NCBI RefSeq assembly: GCF_000733845.1
Contig: NZ_JPOI01000001.1
Span: forward strand, 2,085,501 to 2,149,500
DNA: 64,000 nt
Direction: 5' to 3'
Source of the DNA: Geobacillus vulcani PSS1
GTDB lineage: Bacteria > Bacillota > Bacilli > Bacillales > Anoxybacillaceae
This document shows positions 9,791 to 18,138 of this stretch, piece by piece. Position 1 is the first letter of the stretch; each line of letters opens with the position of its first letter. Below the pieces are notes generated by a model. The model had not been told where the DNA came from. It worked only from the letters and a program-made list of their open reading frames with translations, and searched no databases. The translations under genes were made by a program, and so were the position numbers.

Positions 9791-10935
9791 ACGGCGAAGA
9801 GAAACGATGGGAACAGACAAGCGCCCAGAGCGCGGCTTCGGATGGGCCGCCGCGCCGCCCGGAATGGGCGGACGGCGAGAGCGCGTCATCCTACGTGCAC
9901 GCCGAACGCCCGCCGGCGCCAAAGCGGATCGTGAAGCGGAAAGAGCGGTCGGTGGACGAGTACGTCCAAGGGGTGCTCGCCGGCGACCGCACGATGTTGG
10001 CGCAGGCGATTACGTTGGTCGAAAGCAATGCGGCTCGTCATATCGATCTCGCCCAGCACGTGCTTCATGCCCTGCTCCCGCACGTCGGCCGCTCGATCCG
10101 CATCGGCATCACCGGGGTGCCGGGGGCGGGGAAAAGCACGTTCATTGAAGCGTTCGGGACGTTTTTGTGCGAACAAGGGCACCGCGTCGCCGTCTTGGCC
10201 GTCGACCCGACGAGCTCGTTGACCGGCGGCAGCATCCTCGGCGACAAAACGCGGATGGAGACGCTCGCCCGACATCCGCTTGCGTTCATCCGTCCGTCGC
10301 CATCCGGCGGGGCGCTTGGCGGCGTGCACCGGAAAACGCGCGAGACGATGATGCTGTGCGAAGCGGCCGGCTATGACATTATCCTCGTTGAGACGGTCGG
10401 CGTCGGCCAAAGCGAGTTTGTCGTCCGCGGGATGGTCGACTTTTTCCTCCTGTTGGCGTTAACCGGCGCCGGCGACGAGCTGCAAGGGATGAAGCGCGGC
10501 ATCATGGAGCTTGTGGACGCCATCGTCATCAACAAGGCGGACGGCGATAATAAAGAAAAAGCGAAAGCGGCGCAAAAAGAATACAACCAGTTTCTCCATT
10601 ACCTGCGCCCGGCCACGCCCGGCTGGGAGACGAAAGCGTACACGTGCTCGGCGCTGCTGGGCGAAGGGATCGCCGACATGTGGCGCGTCATCCAAACGTT
10701 CGTCGAGACGACGAAGCGATCCGGCGTCTTTTTCGACCGCCGCCGCCAGCAGCAAAAAGACTGGATGCACGCCATGATCAAAGAATATATCGAAACGCGC
10801 TTTTTCACTGACCCGATCGTGAAAGAAAAGCTCCCAATGCTCGAGAACAGCGTCATTTCCGGCGCCAAGCCGGTCACCGCCGCCGTCAAAGAGCTGATCG
10901 AGGCGTATGAGCGGAAGCGGAGCGGCGAACTATGA
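9787..10935 (+). CDS. meaB: MeaB-type G3E GTPase, methylmalonyl-CoA mutase chaperone
   Basis: The 382-residue protein has a P-loop GVPGAGKST at about 110-118, [19 protein letters not shown], the switch region ETVGVGQSE and the base-recognition motif NKAD. MeaB proteins protect and reload the B12 cofactor of the mutase using GTP. It starts within the mutB stop codon. The first 50 residues are Ser/Pro/Glu-rich and look disordered, making it longer than short MeaB orthologues; translation starting nearer [11 protein letters not shown] is possible, but the overlap with mutB favours the upstream ATG. Confidence 0.94.
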   Translation: MNGEEKRWEQTSAQSAASDGPPRRPEWADGESASSYVHAERPPAPKRIVKRKERSVDEYVQGVLAGDRTMLAQAITLVESNAARHIDLAQHVLHALLPHVGRSIRIGITGVPGAGKSTFIEAFGTFLCEQGHRVAVLAVDPTSSLTGGSILGDKTRMETLARHPLAFIRPSPSGGALGGVHRKTRETMMLCEAAGYDIILVETVGVGQSEFVVRGMVDFFLLLALTGAGDELQGMKRGIMELVDAIVINKADGDNKEKAKAAQKEYNQFLHYLRPATPGWETKAYTCSALLGEGIADMWRVIQTFVETTKRSGVFFDRRRQQQKDWMHAMIKEYIETRFFTDPIVKEKLPMLENSVISGAKPVTAAVKELIEAYERKRSGEL

Positions 10936-10967
10936 TATGATAAAGGGAAAGCGAAGGAGGTGTCACG

Positions 10968-11405
10968 ATGTTCCAATTTCAATTTCCGCTCTATAGCGAC
11001 ATCGTCGAACAAGCGCGGCGCGAAGCGGTCGAAGCCGGATTTGAAGAGCTGCGCACGCCGGAAGACGTCGACGACGCGTTTCGCCGTCCGGGCACAACGC
11101 TTGTCCTCATCAACTCCGTGTGCGGCTGCGCCGGCGGCATCGCCCGTCCCGCAGCGGCCCACGCCGTCCACTACGACAAGCGTCCGGATCATTTGGTGAC
11201 CGTCTTTGCCGGCCAAGACAAAGAAGCAACGGCCCGCGCGCGCGAGTATTTTGTCGGCGAGCCGCCGTCCTCGCCGTCGTTCGCTCTGCTAAAAGACGGG
11301 AAATTGTGCGCCATGCTCCACCGCCACGACATCGAGGGGCACGAGCCGGTGGCGGTCGTGCAAAAGCTGCAGGCGCTGTTTGACGAATATTGTGAGGAAG
11401 TGTGA
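10968..11405 (+). CDS. brxB: Bacilliredoxin BrxB (YqiW/YphP family)
   Basis: This 145-residue protein has a thioredoxin-like fold with a CxC active site ([15 protein letters not shown], Cys52 and Cys54). Bacilliredoxins remove bacillithiol from S-bacillithiolated proteins under oxidative stress. In B. subtilis the paralogue yqiW sits downstream of bkdB. Here it follows meaB by 32 bases behind AAGGAGG and is closed by a strong terminator, so it is probably the last gene of the mut operon. The paralogue BrxA (YphP) is the alternative name. Confidence 0.9.
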   Translation: MFQFQFPLYSDIVEQARREAVEAGFEELRTPEDVDDAFRRPGTTLVLINSVCGCAGGIARPAAAHAVHYDKRPDHLVTVFAGQDKEATARAREYFVGEPPSSPSFALLKDGKLCAMLHRHDIEGHEPVAVVQKLQALFDEYCEEV

Positions 11406-11411
11406 ATGGAA

Positions 11412-11448
11412 ACACCCGAAGCCAAAGAAGGCTTCGGGTGTTTGTATG
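11412..11448 (+). terminator. Terminator after brxB
   Basis: ACACCCGAAGCC pairs perfectly with GGCTTCGGGTGT around a 6-base loop, followed by a T-containing tail. Confidence 0.88.
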
Positions 11449-11498
11449 ATTGGTGGAGATGATGTTCATGAACATTGGACAAAAGCAGGGGCCAATCA

Positions 11499-11527
11499 TT
11501 GTGTTTGCTTTCGCTCCGTGTTATGAT
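11499..11527 (+). promoter_or_regulatory. Putative promoter of the AbrB-like gene pair
   Basis: TTGTGT at 11499-11504 and TATGAT at 11522-11527 have a 17-base spacer and lie about 95 bases before the first start codon. Confidence 0.5.
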
Positions 11528-11620
11528 GGTTAGTAAAGCAACCAAGAAATTTGGTTATGTTTCAGGAAAGAGAGGAATAATATGGTACCATCAGATTCGA
11601 TGACAAAGGAGAAGGTACCG

Positions 11621-11870
11621 ATGGACAAACTCCCAGATGACAAGAAAAAACGTGTGAAGCGCATTGCTGTATCAAGTAAAAAACAAATTACAATCCCTAA
11701 AGATTTTTATGAGCAATTAGGAATTGGAAATGAAGTGCTGATTGAGCTAGCGGATAATGTGAAAATTTTTACGAAGAGCTGCAGCGTTATATGAAGACGA
11801 ACCGAGCGCCGTTTTCGAAGGCATAGATCTATTTAAGACAATGGCTAAAGGAGAACGGTGGCATGGATGA
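11621..11870 (+). pseudogene. Frameshifted AbrB/SpoVT-type DNA-binding protein (possible antitoxin)
   Basis: ATG 11621 sits 9 bases after AAAGGAG and opens a swapped-hairpin AbrB domain (IAVSSKKQITIPKDFYEQLG, then GNEVLIELADNVK). The frame then ends at 11794 after KSCSVI. Reading one base further along from the A4/T5 run at 11762-11770 restores a plausible tail, FLRRAAALYEDEPSAVFEG, IDLFKTMAKGERWHG, ending at TGA 11868-11870. That TGA overlaps the next start by 8 bases, as in a coupled pair. A one-base insertion in a homopolymer is the simplest explanation. The truncated 57-residue product could still be made. Whether this is true decay or a sequence error cannot be decided here. Confidence 0.6.
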
Positions 11871-12083
11871 GCAGGAATTGATTAGACTATTGCACCAGCA
11901 TGCGTTTCGGTTGCTGTTGTATTTGAAAAACGTCATTGCCGCGTCGAAGCAAGTGGCGGAGTATATTGACGACATTGTCGGCGTTTACTCATGCGACGTG
12001 CTTTTTTCGCCGTGCTGAACGAGACGATCCGGCGGGAAATCGAGCGCGATGGAAAGACGATTGATGAGAACGCCTGCTCATAA
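11863..12083 (+). pseudogene. Frameshifted small protein, partner of AbrB-like gene
   Basis: ATG 11863 follows an AAAGGAG site. The first frame gives MDEQELIRLLHQHAF, RLLLYLKNVIAASKQVAEYI and stops at 12018. Shifting frame in the T6 run at 12002-12007 gives FAVLNETIRREIERDGKTI up to TAA 12083; one added T would join the two parts into a protein of about 75 residues. The family was not recognised. It overlaps the AbrB-like gene, so a toxin-antitoxin or regulator-partner pair is possible, but no toxin fold can be named. Confidence 0.5.
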
Positions 12084-12219
12084 AACGTGCCTCTTTTTTG
12101 TGTCTAGCACGGTCTATCCCACATGAGCGGACAGCCGTCTTTTTTTGCCCCTCCGCGGCGGTTGGGGCAGATGGGCTTCAGGATGCAGGGCGCGTGAGCC
12201 GAAGATTGTCCGTTTTTCC

Positions 12220-12249
12220 TTGCATCGAAAGCGCCGTCATCGGTACAAT
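12220..12249 (+). promoter_or_regulatory. Putative sigma-A promoter of yqjA
   Basis: TTGCAT at 12220-12225 and TACAAT at 12244-12249 are 18 bases apart and lie 35 bases before the yqjA start. The interval from 12084 to here shows no gene. Confidence 0.4.
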
Positions 12250-12283
12250 GAAGTCGGCAACCATTGGCAAAGGAGACGGCGCG

Positions 12284-13258
12284 ATGAAAATCGGCTATCG
12301 GACGTTGAAAACGGCGGTCGGGGCGGCGCTGGCGATCGCCATCGCTCAGTTTATCGGCCTTCACAACTTCGCTTCTGCCGGCATTATCGTCATTTTGTGC
12401 GTTCAAGTGACGAAAAAGCGGTCGCTTGAGACCGCGCGGGCCCGTTTGGCGGCGTGCGTTGTCGCGATCGGGTTTGCGGCGTTGTTTTTTGCCGTCTTCG
12501 GTTACCATCCGTGGACGATCGGGCTGCTGCTGTTAGTGTTTATTCCAGTGACCGTCCGGCTGAAAGTCAACGAAGGCATTGCGACTAGCTCGGTGATCAT
12601 TTTGCATTTGTATGCGGCCAAGGAGATCACATGGGAATGGGTCGTCAATGAGCTGCTGTTGGTCGCTGTCGGCATCGGGGTGGCGCTCATCGTCAACATG
12701 TACATGCCGAGCGCCGAGAAGCAGCTCAAAGAGTACCAGCGCATTGTCGAGGATTTGTTTCGCATCATTTTAAAAGAAATCGTGCGCTATTTGCGCACCA
12801 ATGAGCTCGATTGGGATGGGAAGGAGCTGCCGCTTGCCGCGGAGATGCTTGAGCAGGCCAAAAAGCTAGCGATGCGCCACGCCGACAACCAACTATGGAG
12901 GAACGAAGATGAATACGTCCGCTACTTCCGCATGCGTGAGCGGCAGCTGGAAATCATCGAGCATATGCTTCCACTTGTGACGTCGCTGACGTACACGGTT
13001 GAGCAGCGGATGATGATCGCCAATTTTATCGACGAATTAAGCGACGCCATTCACCCGGGAAATACGGCCGATCGGTTTTTGCGGCGTCTTGCCGAGATGC
13101 GCGAGCAGTTTAAGGAGATGCCGCTGCCAACGACCCGCGAGCAGTTTGAAGAGCGGGCGGCGCTGTTTCATTTAGTGCGCGAATTGGAGCGATATTTAAT
13201 CATCAAAAGCCAATTTCATCCCGGAAACGAACCAAAACAGCAGCGGCTTAAGGCATGA
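12284..13258 (+). CDS. yqjA: YqjA-like aromatic acid exporter family membrane protein
   Basis: ATG 12284 follows an AAAGGAGA site; the upstream open frame is probably untranslated. The 324-residue product has an N-terminal block of four or five TM helices at about 1-140 (AVGAALAIAIAQFIGL, LLLLVFIPVTVRLK, LLLVAVGIGVALIVNMY) and a soluble helical C-terminal domain of about 180 residues rich in charged heptads. This layout is that of the ArAE_1/YqjA (YgaE/UPF0421-like) family, whose substrates are undetermined. It stands alone on this strand between the decayed pair and the L,D-transpeptidase, matching the B. subtilis yqj order. Confidence 0.8.
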   Translation: MKIGYRTLKTAVGAALAIAIAQFIGLHNFASAGIIVILCVQVTKKRSLETARARLAACVVAIGFAALFFAVFGYHPWTIGLLLLVFIPVTVRLKVNEGIATSSVIILHLYAAKEITWEWVVNELLLVAVGIGVALIVNMYMPSAEKQLKEYQRIVEDLFRIILKEIVRYLRTNELDWDGKELPLAAEMLEQAKKLAMRHADNQLWRNEDEYVRYFRMRERQLEIIEHMLPLVTSLTYTVEQRMMIANFIDELSDAIHPGNTADRFLRRLAEMREQFKEMPLPTTREQFEERAALFHLVRELERYLIIKSQFHPGNEPKQQRLKA

Positions 13259-13324
13259 TACAGGGCATATGTCCATCCGTTTTGGCGCACACTATGGCCA
13301 AACGCTCAAACAAAGGATGGACTG

Positions 13325-13834
13325 ATGATGCGAATTTGGTTGGTCATTTGTCTGGCGATGGCTGTGGTGTTCGCGGCGCCTTTTCAGGCGGCGGCGGAGG
13401 CGAAGCCGCTTGTGATTGTGAACAAAGCGCTCAATCAACTGGCGCTCGTCCGCGACGGCCGCATCGAAGCCGTTTATCCGGTGGCAACGGGGGTGAATGC
13501 CGAACTGACGCCGGAAGGACTGTTTACCGTGACGGTGAAGGCGAAAAACCCGTATTATCGGAAAAAGAACATCCCGGGCGGAGCGCCAAACAATCCGCTC
13601 GGCACAAGGTGGATCGGCTTTAACGCGCGCGGGACGGACGGGCGCATCTACGGCATTCATGGTACGAACAACCCGGCGTCGATCGGCGGCTACGTTTCGC
13701 AAGGCTGCGTGCGCATGCACAACCGCCATGTTGAGCAGCTGTACGAACGGGTGTCGATTGGCGCCAACGTGCTCATTCTTCGCAGCAACGAATCGTTTTA
13801 CGCCATTGCCAAACGATACGGCGCCGTCGAATGA
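13325..13834 (+). CDS. Secreted L,D-transpeptidase (YkuD domain)
   Basis: This 169-residue protein has a signal peptide ending in FQAAAEA and then a single YkuD domain. The catalytic motif is visible: His112 in GIHGTNNP and Cys128 in SQGCVRMHN. Such enzymes form 3-3 peptidoglycan cross-links or attach proteins to the wall from the tetrapeptide donor. Here there is no LysM or other wall-binding domain, so it is the minimal form, common among spore and vegetative wall enzymes of Bacilli. A terminator follows directly. Confidence 0.9.
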   Translation: MMRIWLVICLAMAVVFAAPFQAAAEAKPLVIVNKALNQLALVRDGRIEAVYPVATGVNAELTPEGLFTVTVKAKNPYYRKKNIPGGAPNNPLGTRWIGFNARGTDGRIYGIHGTNNPASIGGYVSQGCVRMHNRHVEQLYERVSIGANVLILRSNESFYAIAKRYGAVE

Positions 13835-13837
13835 AAA

Positions 13838-13871
13838 ACGCAAGCTTCCGGTTTTGGAGCTTGCGTTTTTT
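13838..13871. terminator. Bidirectional terminator between L,D-transpeptidase and prli42
   Basis: ACGCAAGCT pairs with AGCTTGCGT and has T6 on the plus side and an A-run on the other, so it can serve both converging genes. Confidence 0.85.
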
Positions 13872-13882
13872 ACGGAGTGCGG

Positions 13883-13975
13883 TTAAAACCACATGCTGAT
13901 GCCGGCAAGAAGCGTCGTCAGCAGCATGCAAATGAGCATCAAATAGACAATGAATTTTTGTGTTTTGCGCGACAA
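13883..13975 (-). CDS. prli42: Prli42-like stressosome-associated miniprotein
   Basis: This minus-strand ORF of only 30 residues starts at TTG 13975, 8 bases after a perfect AAGGAGG (13984-13990). The product is LSRKTQKFIVYLMLICML followed by LTTLLAGISMWF. The short basic N-terminus and single TM with the IVYLM and GISM signatures match Prli42, the membrane miniprotein that anchors the stressosome in Listeria and is conserved in Firmicutes. It has its own promoter at 14011-14039 and shares a terminator with the L,D-transpeptidase. It faces mce divergently. Confidence 0.85.
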   Translation of the reverse strand: MSRKTQKFIVYLMLICMLLTTLLAGISMWF

Positions 13976-14010
13976 CGGTCCGTCCTCCTTCCGTCCGCTG
14001 TTCTACGTTT

Positions 14011-14039
14011 ATTGTAACGGCAAACAGCAGGGCGGACAA
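14011..14039 (-). promoter_or_regulatory. Putative sigma-A promoter of prli42
   Basis: On the minus strand TTGTCC (14039-14034) and TACAAT (14016-14011) are 17 bases apart, about 35 bases before the TTG start. Confidence 0.55.
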
Positions 14040-14125
14040 GGAAAAACAAAAAGCAGGATTTTTTGTCGAAACGGCGAATCATACATGGTTGGATGGATCA
14101 TTTTGCAGCAAAGGGGTTGCAGACG

Positions 14126-14551
14126 ATGCAAGTGAAAAAAGTCGACCATATCGGCATTGCTGTCCGCTCGATCGAGAAAGCGCTTCCGTTTTATACGGAT
14201 GTGCTCGGCCTGCCGTTTCTTGGCATCGAGGAAGTCGAGTCGGAGCAGGTGAAAGTGGCGTTTTTGCAGGCCGGAGAGGCGAAACTGGAGTTGCTCGAGC
14301 CGCTGTCGCCAGAGAGCGCGGTGGCGAAATTTATCGAAAAGCGCGGTGAAGGGATCCATCACGTGGCGCTTGGCGTCGAGGACATCACCGAGCGCATCCG
14401 TGAGCTGAAGGAGCACGGCATCCGCATGATTCAAGATGCGCCGAAACGCGGCGCCGGTGGGGCGCTCGTCGCCTTCATGCATCCGAAATCGACCGGCGGC
14501 GTGTTGTATGAACTTTGCGAGCGAACGAACCAAACGGAGGGACACCGATGA
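14126..14551 (+). CDS. mce: Methylmalonyl-CoA epimerase (VOC family)
   Basis: ATG 14126 gives a 141-residue protein beginning MQVKKVDHIGIAV; the frame is open upstream but without a ribosome site. It is a two-module glyoxalase/VOC fold with metal ligands at His8, His of HHVALGVEDI and Glu of LYELCE. It interconverts (S)- and (R)-methylmalonyl-CoA, linking the carboxylase product to the mutase encoded at 5.6-9.8 kb. Its stop overlaps the next start (ATGA), so it is coupled to the carboxyltransferase gene. B. subtilis yqjC is the positional homologue. Confidence 0.92.
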   Translation: MQVKKVDHIGIAVRSIEKALPFYTDVLGLPFLGIEEVESEQVKVAFLQAGEAKLELLEPLSPESAVAKFIEKRGEGIHHVALGVEDITERIRELKEHGIRMIQDAPKRGAGGALVAFMHPKSTGGVLYELCERTNQTEGHR

Positions 14552-16098
14552 GCGACATGTACGACAAAATCAACGAACTGTATGACCGCCGACGTGAGAT
14601 TGAACTGGGCGGCGGCGACGAGAAAATCGAACAGCAGCACGCGAAAGGGAAGCTGACCGCGCGCGAGCGGATTGACTTGCTTTTGGACGAAGGAACGTTT
14701 GTCGAACTCAATCCGTTCATCGAGCACCGTTGCACCGATTTTGGCCTTGGGGAAAAGAAGGGGCCGGGCGATGGGGTCGTCACCGGCTACGGGAAGATCA
14801 ACGGCCGCACGGTGTTTGTGTTTTCGCAAGATTTCACCGTTTTCGGTGGGGCGCTTGGGGAAATGCATGCAAAAAAAATCACGAACATCATGGATTTGGC
14901 GGCGAAAACCGGGGCGCCGGTCATCGGCTTGAACGATTCGGGCGGCGCCCGCATTCAAGAAGGGGTCTTGTCGCTGGACGGGTACGGGCACATTTTTTAC
15001 CGCAACGCCATTTACTCCGGGGTTATTCCGCAAATTTCCGTCATCATGGGGCCGTGCGCCGGTGGAGCCGTCTATTCGCCGGCCATCACCGATTTTGTGT
15101 TCATGGTCGAAAAAACGAGCCAAATGTTCATCACTGGCCCGAAAGTGATTGAAGCGGTGACCGGGGAGAAAATCAGCGCCGAAGATTTAGGCGGCGCCCG
15201 CGTGCACAACACGATCAGCGGCAACGCCCACTTTGCGGCGGCGAATGAAGAGGAGGCGCTCGCCGAGGTGCGGCGGCTGCTTGGCTATTTGCCGTCAAAC
15301 AATAACGAAAAGCCACCGTTTGGCCCGATTCCGGACGGGGACGACTACCGGCCCGATTTGGCCGATGTCGTGCCGATTGACGCCGTCCGCCCGTACGATG
15401 TGCGCCATGTCATCGCCCACGTCGTTGATGACGGATCGTTTATGGAAGTGCAAAAAGATTTTGCGAAAAACATCGTGATCGGCTTTGCCCGCATCAAAGG
15501 CGAGGTGGTGGGGCTTGTGTGCAATCAGCCGAAGTTTATGGCCGGGGGGTTGGACATCGATTCGTCCGACAAGGCGGCGCGGTTCATCCGTTTTTGCGAT
15601 TCGTTCAACATCCCGATCATTACGTTTGAGGACGTCACCGGCTTTTTCCCGGGCGTCAAGCAGGAGCACGGCGGCATCATCCGCCATGGGGCGAAAATTT
15701 TGTACGCCTACTCGGAAGCGACGGTGCCGAAAATCACCGTCATTTTGCGCAAAGCGTACGGCGGTGCGTACGTCGCTTTAAACAGCAAATCGATCGGCGC
15801 CGATGTCGTCTATGCGTGGCCGAACGCCGAAGTGGCCGTCATGGGGCCGCAAGGGGCGGCGAACATCATTTTCGCGAGCGAAATTGAAAACAGCCCGAAT
15901 CCGGAAGAAACGCGGGCGCAAAAAATTGCCGAATACCGCGAGAAATTCGCCAACCCGTACGTCGCCGCCAAATACGGCATGATCGATGACGTCATCGACC
16001 CGCGCGACACGAGAATCAAGCTCATCCAAGCGCTCGAGATGCTTCGTCATAAGCATGAAGAGCGGCCGAAGAAAAAGCATGGCAACATTCCGCTGTAA
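14548..16098 (+). CDS. Acyl-CoA carboxylase carboxyltransferase subunit (propionyl/methylmalonyl-CoA type, YqjD-like)
   Basis: The 516-residue product has the two crotonase-like halves of biotin-dependent carboxyltransferases: an N-half with GRTVFVFSQDFTVFGGALGE, LNDSGGARIQEG and GPCAGGAVYSPA, and a C-half with TGFFPGVKQEHGG and ILRKAYGGAYVAL. It transfers the carboxyl group between biotin and propionyl-CoA. The biotin carboxylase and carrier subunits are not in the window, so whether it works as a propionyl-CoA carboxylase or a decarboxylase component cannot be fixed. The coupling to mce strongly favours propionyl/methylmalonyl-CoA as substrate over acetyl-CoA. Confidence 0.9.
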   Translation: MSDMYDKINELYDRRREIELGGGDEKIEQQHAKGKLTARERIDLLLDEGTFVELNPFIEHRCTDFGLGEKKGPGDGVVTGYGKINGRTVFVFSQDFTVFGGALGEMHAKKITNIMDLAAKTGAPVIGLNDSGGARIQEGVLSLDGYGHIFYRNAIYSGVIPQISVIMGPCAGGAVYSPAITDFVFMVEKTSQMFITGPKVIEAVTGEKISAEDLGGARVHNTISGNAHFAAANEEEALAEVRRLLGYLPSNNNEKPPFGPIPDGDDYRPDLADVVPIDAVRPYDVRHVIAHVVDDGSFMEVQKDFAKNIVIGFARIKGEVVGLVCNQPKFMAGGLDIDSSDKAARFIRFCDSFNIPIITFEDVTGFFPGVKQEHGGIIRHGAKILYAYSEATVPKITVILRKAYGGAYVALNSKSIGADVVYAWPNAEVAVMGPQGAANIIFASEIENSPNPEETRAQKIAEYREKFANPYVAAKYGMIDDVIDPRDTRIKLIQALEMLRHKHEERPKKKHGNIPL

Positions 16099-16104
16099 GC
16101 GATC

Positions 16105-16143
16105 GAAGAGGGCGTCTCCAAAAGCGATGGAGCGCCTTCTTTG
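16105..16143 (+). terminator. Probable terminator after the mce operon
   Basis: An imperfect stem of GAAG, GCG and CTCC pairs with GGAG, CGC and CTTC and is followed by a T-rich tail. The bases from here to pepT contain no gene; a weak TTGGTG-18-TATACT promoter lies at 16263-16292. Confidence 0.6.
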
Positions 16144-16321
16144 TCATTACGAATGCCTATAAAATAGCAGGCAGCATTTTTCTTATGGATGGGATTGTTT
16201 TTTTCTCTTTGGCAACGAAAGACGGGGACAAGGGGTCCGCCGCCTCCTGCTCAGCGTCCAGTTTGGTGTTGGGCGAGAGATTCCGGTATACTGAAAAGGG
16301 AAACTATACATAGGAGGACGA

Positions 16322-17452
16322 ATGCGGATGGTGAACGAGCAACGTCTTGTCGACGAATTTTTGGAGCTCGTGCAAATCGATTCGGAAACGAAGCATGAAG
16401 GTGAGATCGCCAAGGTGCTGAAACAAAAGTTTGAAGCGCTCGGCCTTGAGGTGATCGAAGACGATGCGGCCGCGAAAACAGGGCATGGCGCCGGCAACTT
16501 GATTTGCACGCTGGCGGCGACGAAAGACGGAGTCGATCCGATTTACTTCACATCCCATATGGATACGGTCGTGCCGGGCAAAGGGGTAAAACCGTCGATT
16601 CGCGATGGCTATGTCGTCACCGACGGAACGACAATTTTAGGCGCCGATGACAAAGCCGGCTTGGCGGCGATGTTGGAGGCGATTCGGGTGTTGAAAGAGC
16701 AACACATCCCCCACGGCTTGATTCAATTCGTCATCACGGTCGGGGAAGAGTCGGGGCTCGTCGGGGCGAAGGCGCTCGATCCGTCGTTGCTCAAAGCGAA
16801 ATACGGCTATGCGTTGGACAGCGACGGCAAAGTCGGCAACATCGTCGTCGCCGCGCCGACGCAGGCGAAGCTGAAAGTCGTCGTGCACGGCAAAACCGCT
16901 CATGCCGGTGTGGCTCCCGAGCGCGGGGTGTCCGCCATTACGATCGCGGCCAAAGCGATCGCGAAAATGCCGCTCGGCCGCATCGATGAGGAGACGACGG
17001 CCAACATCGGCCGCTTCGAAGGCGGCACGCAAACGAACATTGTCTGCGATCGCGTCGATATTTTAGCGGAAGCCCGCTCGCTCGTCCCAGAAAAAATGGA
17101 AGCCCAAGTGGCGAAGATGAAAGAGGCGTTTGAAACGGTTGCCGCGGAAATGGGCGGTCGCGCCGATGTCGAGGTGGAGGTGATGTATCCAGGCTTTCAA
17201 TTCGGAGACGGCGACCATGTTGTGGAAATTGCCAAACGGGCGGCGGCGAAAATCGGCCGGCCGTGCGAGCTGCAGCGAAGCGGCGGCGGCAGCGATGCCA
17301 ATATCATTGCCGGCTTCGGCATTCCGACGGTCAACCTTGCTGTCGGCTATGAAGAAATCCATACGACGAACGAGCGGATGCCGATTGAAGAGTTGGTCAA
17401 ACTGACGGAAATGGTCATCGCCATTGTCGAAGAAGTCGCCAATGCTGAGTGA
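16322..17452 (+). CDS. pepT: Tripeptidase T-like zinc aminopeptidase (M20)
   Basis: The 376-residue M20 family protein carries the two-zinc motifs: TSHMDTVVPG, GADDKAGLAAMLEA (bridging Asp), VGEESGLVGAKAL (catalytic Glu) and the C-terminal HTTNERMPIEEL. A dimerisation lid with VVVHGKTAHAGVAP lies in the middle. It trims the N-terminal residue from tripeptides in the cytosol. B. subtilis YqjE is the positional counterpart. The start may be ATG 16322 (4 bases after AGGAGG) or ATG 16328 (10 bases after); spacing does not settle it. A terminator follows immediately. Confidence 0.9.
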   Translation: MRMVNEQRLVDEFLELVQIDSETKHEGEIAKVLKQKFEALGLEVIEDDAAAKTGHGAGNLICTLAATKDGVDPIYFTSHMDTVVPGKGVKPSIRDGYVVTDGTTILGADDKAGLAAMLEAIRVLKEQHIPHGLIQFVITVGEESGLVGAKALDPSLLKAKYGYALDSDGKVGNIVVAAPTQAKLKVVVHGKTAHAGVAPERGVSAITIAAKAIAKMPLGRIDEETTANIGRFEGGTQTNIVCDRVDILAEARSLVPEKMEAQVAKMKEAFETVAAEMGGRADVEVEVMYPGFQFGDGDHVVEIAKRAAAKIGRPCELQRSGGGSDANIIAGFGIPTVNLAVGYEEIHTTNERMPIEELVKLTEMVIAIVEEVANAE

Positions 17453-17479
17453 GCATCCCGAGGACGGATGCTCTTTTTT
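17451..17479 (+). terminator. Terminator after pepT
   Basis: GAGCATCC pairs with GGATGCTC and is followed by T6, overlapping the pepT stop codon. Confidence 0.9.
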
Positions 17480-17570
17480 CTTCGGACGCCGAAATCCGCT
17501 GAACATTCAGCCGGAATCGGCCGATAAAAAAAGCAGACACGATGTCAATCATGAGAGAGGTGGCAGGGGA

Positions 17571-18056
17571 ATGGACAAATATGTGGTCTTTCGCGTTGAG
17601 CGGGAACAGTACGCCGTTTCGATCGCGTATGTCGTCTCCATTGAAAAAATGACGGCGCCGACCGCGGTGCCCCATATGCCGGACTATATGGCCGGCGTCG
17701 TGCGCATCCGCGGCGAGCTCATGCCAGTGCTTGATATGCGGAAGCTGTTGTACGGCCGGGCCATCGAAGAAACGGACCAGACGCGCCTTGTCGTGGCTGC
17801 GGTTGATGGTTTGTCAGTGGCGTTTATCGTCGATGAGGCAAAGGAAATCGCTGATATTGAGTCTGGGGCGATTAAACCGCTTCAACTGATGTCCGCGGAG
17901 CGCACGCCGTATCTTGTCGGGATGGCGACGCAAGAGGACCGGCTGTTGACCGTGCTTGACCCGCGCGTCTTGTTTGCCCATTTGGATGAGGCGGAAGAGA
18001 TTCGTGCGCAAGTGGCCGCTGCCCGAGCGGCTGCCCAAGAGAATGAGGCAATATAG
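17571..18056 (+). CDS. CheW-domain chemotaxis coupling protein
   Basis: ATG 17571 follows GAGAGGTGGCAGGGGA and gives 161 residues; the upstream open frame crosses the pepT terminator and is ignored. The protein is a single CheW domain: YVVFRVEREQYAVSIAYV, MPDYMAGVVRIRGELMPVLD, then FIVDEAKEIADIE and ILDPRVLF-like end (TVLDPRVLFAHLD). It should couple methyl-accepting receptors to CheA. It stands alone, away from a che operon, so it may be a second CheW. The Ala-rich tail is probably unstructured. Confidence 0.88.
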   Translation: MDKYVVFRVEREQYAVSIAYVVSIEKMTAPTAVPHMPDYMAGVVRIRGELMPVLDMRKLLYGRAIEETDQTRLVVAAVDGLSVAFIVDEAKEIADIESGAIKPLQLMSAERTPYLVGMATQEDRLLTVLDPRVLFAHLDEAEEIRAQVAAARAAAQENEAI

Positions 18057-18068
18057 GTGTTGGCCTAT

Positions 18069-18095
18069 ACCGTTTTTTCTTCCGCGCATATCCTA
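18069..18095 (+). promoter_or_regulatory. Sigma-K-type promoter
   Basis: AC at 18069-18070, 16 bases of spacer, and CATATCCTA at 18087-18095 match the sigma-K pattern (AC, then CATAnnnTA). It lies 43 bases before the Tyr/Gly-rich small gene and points to late mother-cell expression. Confidence 0.65.
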
Positions 18096-18138
18096 ACCAT
18101 GGAAATGAACTTCAACCGATGAAGAGGAGGCGCATTCC

